Origin: Streptomyces lincolnensis
GTDB lineage: Bacteria; Actinomycetota; Actinomycetes; Streptomycetales; Streptomycetaceae
Length of the DNA stretch: 64,000 nt
Direction: 5' to 3'
Assembly (NCBI RefSeq): GCF_001685355.1
Contig: NZ_CP016438.1
Location: 2,046,001-2,110,000, forward strand
Both the position numbers and the translations under genes were made by a program. Shown one piece after another: positions 59,957-64,000 of this stretch. The notes beneath the pieces were generated by a model, which was given only the letters and a program-made list of their open reading frames with translations, was not told the origin of the DNA and made no database searches. The number at the start of each line of letters is the position of its first letter. Positions within the stretch are counted from its first letter, which is position 1.

Positions 59957-60314
59957 GAGCGCCCTCCCTGCGTCGGCTCGTGAATGCGCGCCGATCGTAG
60001 GTGGGCGGACATGGCGGACGGGAGACCCCCGGCCGAACACGCGGGTGACACGGGATGTCGCATGGGAACAGATGTCTGACAGTCCGTCGGCTTCACGGTG
60101 CGGGACCGGGGTACGCGACCTCTGTCACATCGTTCCGGCAGGGTTACCGTGCGGCAACGGTGGGCCGCCGCAGGTAAACCCGGGTCAACAGTGCGTAAGG
60201 CCTCGGTGAACCCGACGCGCTCGATGTGCACGACACCCCGGGCCGCGAGTAATGTCCTCACCTGCACGGACTCATACAGATTCCCTGGCCGTTCTCTTGA
60301 CACCGGAGGGCTCG
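59957..60314. promoter_or_regulatory. Divergent intergenic region between phosphodiesterase and PlsC-like genes
   Basis: 358 nt without a credible gene. It must contain the promoters of both genes. GGGTTACCGTGCGGCAACGG and GTAAACCCGGGTCAACAG are slightly AT-richer patches, but I cannot assign boxes. A PHO-box is not obvious. Confidence 0.4.
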
Positions 60315-60986
60315 TTGTCCCGCTTCGCGCTCATCAAGGCAGTGCTCGGACCGATCATGCGCCTGATGTTCCGCCCACAGGTGGAGGGCGCGGAGCACAT
60401 CCCGGGCGACGGTCCGGTCATCCTGGCCGGCAACCACCTCACCTTCATCGACTCGATGATCCTGCCGCTGGTCTGCGACCGTCAGGTCTTCTTCATCGGC
60501 AAGGACGAGTACGTCACCGGCAAGGGCTTCAAGGGCCGGCTCATGGCCTGGTTCTTCACCGGCGTCGGCATGATCCCGGTCGACCGGGACGGCGGCCGGG
60601 GCGGCGTGGCGGCACTGATGACCGGCCGCCGGATCCTGGAGGAGGGCAAGCTCTTCGGCATCTACCCCGAGGGCACGCGGTCTCCCGACGGACGGCTGTA
60701 CCGGGGCCGCACCGGGATCGCGCGCCTGACGCTCATGACCGGGGCGCCCGTCGTGCCGTTCGCCATGATCGGCACGGACAAGATCCAGCCGGGTGGGTCG
60801 GGCATGCCGCGGCCCAGCAAGGTGACCGTGCGGTTCGGTGAGGCGATGGAGTTCTCCCGGTACGACGGGATGGACCGGGACCGGTATGTGCTGCGGGCCG
60901 TGACGGACTCCGTGATGACGGAGGTCATGCGGTTGTCGGGGCAGGAGTACGTGGACATGTACGCCACGAAGGCGAAGGCCGCGTAG
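60315..60986 (+). CDS. 1-acyl-sn-glycerol-3-phosphate acyltransferase (PlsC family)
   Basis: A 223-aa acyltransferase. HX4D is in NHLTFIDS (about residue 41-48), and the substrate-binding YPEGTRSPDG lies near 117. It acylates lysophosphatidate in phospholipid synthesis at the membrane. I prefer the TTG at 60315 (MSRFALIKAVLGPIMR) because GGAGGG lies 5 nt upstream; an in-frame ATG at 60252 would add 21 residues but has no ribosome site. No partner gene adjoins it. Confidence 0.88.
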   Translation: MSRFALIKAVLGPIMRLMFRPQVEGAEHIPGDGPVILAGNHLTFIDSMILPLVCDRQVFFIGKDEYVTGKGFKGRLMAWFFTGVGMIPVDRDGGRGGVAALMTGRRILEEGKLFGIYPEGTRSPDGRLYRGRTGIARLTLMTGAPVVPFAMIGTDKIQPGGSGMPRPSKVTVRFGEAMEFSRYDGMDRDRYVLRAVTDSVMTEVMRLSGQEYVDMYATKAKAA

Positions 60987-61029
60987 CGGGTTGCGCCGTT
61001 GGGGGTGCGGTTGTCGGCGGGCTGCGGGT

Positions 61030-61100
61030 CCGTTGTGGCTTGTCGCGCCCGCGCGGCGGAGCCGCACATCGATACAGCCCCGCGCCCCTAGAGGGGCGCC
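61030..61100. repeat. Dispersed Streptomyces intergenic repeat, variant copy 3
   Basis: CCGTTGTGGCTTGTCGCGCC at the left is related to copies 1 and 2. An insertion follows, then the hairpin GCGCCCC-TAGA-GGGGCGC (61082-61099). The hairpin loop contains the stop codon of the kinase gene. Confidence 0.6.
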
Positions 61101-62350
61101 GTCGGTGGAGGCGTGTCGTTTCCGTTCTCAGCGTTCGGGGCCGGGAACCACAGGACGAACGTCGAGCCCTCCCCTACTTGTGAGAACAGTCTGACCTGGC
61201 CGCCGTGGGACTCCACGATCTGGCGGACTATCGCCAGGCCCAGTCCCGCGTGGCGGTCTCGGCCGGTGGTTGTGGACCTGGCTCGCCAGAAGCGGTCGAA
61301 GACGCGGGACTGGTCGTCGTCGAGGATGCCGGGACCCTCGTCGCGTACCGCCGTCCAGAGCCAGTCGCCGTTGCGGCCGGCGGCGACGGTGATGCGGGTG
61401 CCCGGTGGGGCCAGGCGTACGGCGTTGGAGAGCAGGTTGCCGACGGCTCGGCGGAGGGCGTCGTGGTCGCCGATGACGGTCAGGCCCGGGGTGAGGCGGC
61501 GCCGGAGGGTGAGGCCGCGTTCGGCGGCGAGCGGGGCGAACTCCTCGCAGGCCTCCGCTGCCGCGGCCGCCAGGTCCATGTCGGCGTCGGCGAGGGCGGG
61601 CGCGTTGCGGCGGGAGGTGGCCAGGAGGTCCTCGACGAGGCGGGTCATGCGGGTGGTGGCCCGGTCCACGCCGAGGACGGCCTGACGGCGCTCCTCCTCG
61701 TCGGACTCCTCGGCGGTCAGGACGGCGTCCAGGTTGGCGCGGATGATCGCGAGCGGGCTGCGCAGTTCGTGGGAGGCGTCGTCGATGAGCTGGCGCTGGG
61801 CGCGGAACGCCTCGTCGAGCCGGTCGAGCATGGAGTCGACGGTGTCGGCGAGGTCGCGCAGTTCGTCCTTGGGGCCGGTGAGCCGGATGCGCTGGGAGAG
61901 GTCGGTGGCCTGGATGTCCGCGGCGGTGCGGGAGATGGCGCGCACCGGACGCAGGGCGCGGCCGGAGAGGATCCAGCCGAGGGCGAGGCTGGTGGCGGCG
62001 ACGCCGCCGAGGACGGCGTAGGAGAAGCGGCGCAGGTTGCCGAGGGTCTCGTAGTTGACGGCGGCCTCGATCTCCTCGACCCGGGCGACCTGGATCTGGC
62101 CGACGTACCGCTCGCCGACGTATTTCTCCGCCGAGTACTGCTTGGTGACCGGGTGGGCGTCGCCGCTGCGTTCGACCGCGATGTAGACACCGCCGAGGAC
62201 GAGGGCGGTGAGGACGAACAGGAGGCCGGAGTACAGGACGGTGAGGCGGAAGCGGATGGTGTGGGTGAAGGCGGGCAGGCGCGGGCGCCGGACGGGGAGC
62301 CGCCTGGTCAGGCGTTTGAGAGAGAGCCGCTTGACGGAGGGGCGTTTCAT
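61088..62350 (-). CDS. Two-component sensor histidine kinase
   Basis: A 420-aa membrane kinase. A basic N-terminus is followed by helix 1 (about 36-58), a small extracytoplasmic loop of about 50 residues and helix 2 (about 110-130). HAMP follows (131-185), then the H-box with His194 in DASHELRSPLAIIRAN, the N-box GNLLSNAVRL, G1 VRDEGPGI and G2 HAGLGLAIV. All key residues are present. The ATG at 62350 overlaps the response-regulator stop (ATGA). The stop codon lies in the loop of a dispersed hairpin repeat. Confidence 0.93.
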   Translation of the reverse strand: MKRPSVKRLSLKRLTRRLPVRRPRLPAFTHTIRFRLTVLYSGLLFVLTALVLGGVYIAVERSGDAHPVTKQYSAEKYVGERYVGQIQVARVEEIEAAVNYETLGNLRRFSYAVLGGVAATSLALGWILSGRALRPVRAISRTAADIQATDLSQRIRLTGPKDELRDLADTVDSMLDRLDEAFRAQRQLIDDASHELRSPLAIIRANLDAVLTAEESDEEERRQAVLGVDRATTRMTRLVEDLLATSRRNAPALADADMDLAAAAAEACEEFAPLAAERGLTLRRRLTPGLTVIGDHDALRRAVGNLLSNAVRLAPPGTRITVAAGRNGDWLWTAVRDEGPGILDDDQSRVFDRFWRARSTTTGRDRHAGLGLAIVRQIVESHGGQVRLFSQVGEGSTFVLWFPAPNAENGNDTPPPTAPL

Positions 62351-63015
62351 CGGGTCTCCCTCAGGCGGTAGCCCTGCCGGATCACCGTCTCGATGAGCGG
62401 ATCGTCGTCCCCGGTGACCTTGCGGCGCAGCGAACCGACCGTGACGCGGACGGTGTTGGTGAACGGGTCGGCGTACTCGTCCCAGACGTGTTCGAGGAGT
62501 TCCTCGGCCGGTACGACGCGGCCGGGGCGGGTCATCAGATAGTGCAGGACGCTGAACTCCTTGGGTGTGAGCTGGAGTTGGCGGTCGCCCCGGTAGGCCT
62601 CGAAGCGTGCGGTGTCCAGGCGGAGTTCGCCGACCGCGACGATCGCGGTGCCGCCGTCCTCGCGGCGCAGCAACGCCCGTATGCGGGCGAGGAGTTCGGG
62701 CAGCGCGAAGGGTTTGACCAGGTAGTCGTCGGCCCCCTCGTCGAGGCCGCGTACCCGGTCGGCGAGACGGTCGCGGGCGGTGAGCATCAGGATGCGGGGG
62801 CCGCCGGGGTGGGCGCGGATGGCGCGGCAGACCGAGAAGCCGTCGCCGTCGGGCAGGTTGAGGTCGAGCAGGACCAGGTCGTAGTCGTTGACGACGAGTT
62901 TCTCGGTCGCGGTGTCGACGTCCGGGGCGACGTCGACCGCGTAGCCGGCCCTCACCAGCCCGACCTTGAGCGCGACGACCAGGTCCTCCTCGTCCTCGAC
63001 CACCAGCAGTCGCAT
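62347..63015 (-). CDS. OmpR-family response regulator
   Basis: A 222-aa regulator. The receiver domain has the phospho-acceptor Asp51 in VLLDLNLPDGDG and Lys101 in LVKPF. The C-terminal winged helix (from about 130) contains LTPKEFSVLHYLMTRPGRVV and TNTVRVTVGSLRRKV. It is partnered by the downstream kinase with a 4-nt overlap. It starts 14 nt after the HtrA-like protease gene, so all three share a transcript. Confidence 0.94.
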   Translation of the reverse strand: MRLLVVEDEEDLVVALKVGLVRAGYAVDVAPDVDTATEKLVVNDYDLVLLDLNLPDGDGFSVCRAIRAHPGGPRILMLTARDRLADRVRGLDEGADDYLVKPFALPELLARIRALLRREDGGTAIVAVGELRLDTARFEAYRGDRQLQLTPKEFSVLHYLMTRPGRVVPAEELLEHVWDEYADPFTNTVRVTVGSLRRKVTGDDDPLIETVIRQGYRLRETR

Positions 63016-63029
63016 GTCCGCCCCCTGTG

Positions 63030-63980
63030 TCAGCTGCCGTCGATGATCGTCCGGGCGGCGGTCGCGGCATCCGCCACGGGGATGGCGAAACCGATGCCTA
63101 TCGAGCCGCCCCTTTGCCGGTCCAACGTCGCGATGGCCGTATTGATGCCGATGACCCGCCCGTCGGCGTCGACCAGCGGTCCGCCGGAGTTGCCCGGGTT
63201 GATCGACGCGTCGGTCTGGAGGGCGCGCCGCTGTCCACCGCCGTCGCCCAGTTGTACGGCACGGTCGAGTGCGCTGACGATGCCGGAGGTCACGGTGCCG
63301 CTGAGGCCGAGCGGCGATCCGATGGCCAGGACGGTGTCCCCGACGCCGGGGCGGGTTCCCGTGGCCAGGTCGACGGCCCGGAGCCCGCGCGCCGTCTCGG
63401 GCTCCAGTACGGCCACGTCGTGCGCCGGGTCGTCCCCGATCACCTCCGCGCGCAGCCGGCGCCCGTCCTGGAGCTCGACGGTGACGCTGGAACTGCCGTC
63501 CACCACATGGGCGTTGGTCATGATCCGGCCCCGCTCGTCGAAGACGAACCCGGAGCCCTGCCCGTTCGCCGTCCGCACGGAGACCACGCTCGGCAGCACC
63601 CGCGCCGCGACGGTCTCCAGGTCCCCGCCCGCCCGCGCGGCGGCCTGCGGCGCGGCGGGGTCGTCGTCGCCGAGACCCCCTGCCGCGTATCCGGCGGCCC
63701 CGCCCGCCAGGACTGCGGCGAGGATCGTGGCGGCGAGGGGACGGGGGGTGCGGGAGCGTGGGGGTACGGCGGGAGTGGTCGGAGCCTGGTTCTGCGGCGG
63801 GGTGGAGGGCGGTGCGGCGACCGCCGCCTCCCGCGGCGCCTGACGGGCGGGGAGCGCGGGGCGACGACCGGGGAGGAAGGAGGGGCCACGGGGTTGGCCG
63901 AGGCCGGGTGGGGACGGTGATCCGGCGGGACCGGCGGGATCCGGTGCGTCCGTCGGGGCGGAACTGGTGGGATCGGTCAC
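63030..63980 (-). CDS. Membrane-anchored HtrA/DegP-like serine protease without PDZ domain
   Basis: A 316-aa trypsin-fold protease. A Pro/Ala-rich cytoplasmic N-terminus (1-80) leads to one membrane helix (about 82-100) and an extracytoplasmic catalytic domain with His158 (TNAHVVDG), Asp188 (AHDVAVLE) and Ser265 (GNSGGPL). The chain ends right after the protease domain, so the C-terminal PDZ of DegP/HtrA is missing. The GTG at 63980 has AAGGAGG about 7 nt upstream. It heads an operon with the two-component pair, which suggests that it tunes or is tuned by an envelope-stress signal. Confidence 0.9.
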   Translation of the reverse strand: MTDPTSSAPTDAPDPAGPAGSPSPPGLGQPRGPSFLPGRRPALPARQAPREAAVAAPPSTPPQNQAPTTPAVPPRSRTPRPLAATILAAVLAGGAAGYAAGGLGDDDPAAPQAAARAGGDLETVAARVLPSVVSVRTANGQGSGFVFDERGRIMTNAHVVDGSSSVTVELQDGRRLRAEVIGDDPAHDVAVLEPETARGLRAVDLATGTRPGVGDTVLAIGSPLGLSGTVTSGIVSALDRAVQLGDGGGQRRALQTDASINPGNSGGPLVDADGRVIGINTAIATLDRQRGGSIGIGFAIPVADAATAARTIIDGS

Positions 63981-64000
63981 GGTATGCCTCCTTGGGCGGG

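Overview
The window is a high-GC chromosomal segment from a Streptomyces. The main evidence is an SsgB sporulation protein that reads as the Streptomyces form over its whole length, a PI/PIM lipid gene block, Streptomyces-type dispersed intergenic repeats, frequent GTG/TTG starts and many 1-4 bp stop/start overlaps. Gene content and order match what I remember of the core region from relA through ssgB to the cobalamin and methionine transport genes. Most of the window is therefore conserved chromosome and not a mobile element. I saw no integrase, transposase, phage gene, CRISPR array or biosynthetic gene cluster.

Layout. 0-13.5 kb is a minus-strand housekeeping block: the start of relA, then apt-secF-secD-yajC, ruvB-ruvA-ruvC, yebC, pdxT-pdxS, a LemA-like protein, and pimA/acyltransferase/pgsA. 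A plus-strand pair follows (an EF-G2-like GTPase and a 552-aa membrane protein; 13.8-17.8 kb). Minus-strand genes then resume with a HIT phosphorylase-like gene, thrS and a two-gene operon of unknown function (a DUF4365-like protein and a 408-aa partner), which faces a DEDDh exonuclease gene. Two identical tRNA-Val(CAC) genes in the same orientation, at 23.3 and 33.5 kb, bracket about 10 kb. That segment carries an SRPBCC protein, a very large membrane protein and a complete rhamnogalacturonan-type uptake and cleavage operon (binding protein, two permeases, YesL-like protein, PL26-like lyase) with LacI-type operators upstream.

33.6-39.9 kb holds a TIGR02611 membrane protein, ssgB, a CGNR regulator, a possible 22-aa membrane peptide, a DsbA-like protein, a double-GNAT protein and a pabB/pabC-like pair. 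A tRNA cluster (Gly-Cys-Val-Val-Val) lies at 40.0-40.5 kb. After it come a zinc-ribbon protein, a phosphotransferase, a repeat-rich gap, small conserved proteins, a Ser/Thr kinase and a SpoU methyltransferase. Cobalamin genes occupy 45.8-52.8 kb (cobA/cysG-like, a giant BluB-CobT fusion, cobL), followed by a GNAT gene and metNIQ. The last 7 kb contains small membrane proteins, a GNAT gene, a sigma-like factor, a glycerophosphodiesterase, a PlsC acyltransferase and an HtrA protease-response regulator-kinase operon.

The most interesting observations are these. (1) An uncharted 28-codon ORF ending in a Cys/Met-rich run lies upstream of metNIQ and looks like a leaderless attenuator peptide. (2) The BluB-CobT fusion carries about 785 residues of Pro/Glu/Ala-rich repeats. 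(3) The EF-G2-like GTPase lacks the NKxD motif and sits inside an otherwise conserved PIM lipid block. (4) Identical tRNA-Val genes bracket the catabolic segment. (5) The DUF4365/408-aa pair looks nucleic-acid-related and faces an exonuclease gene.
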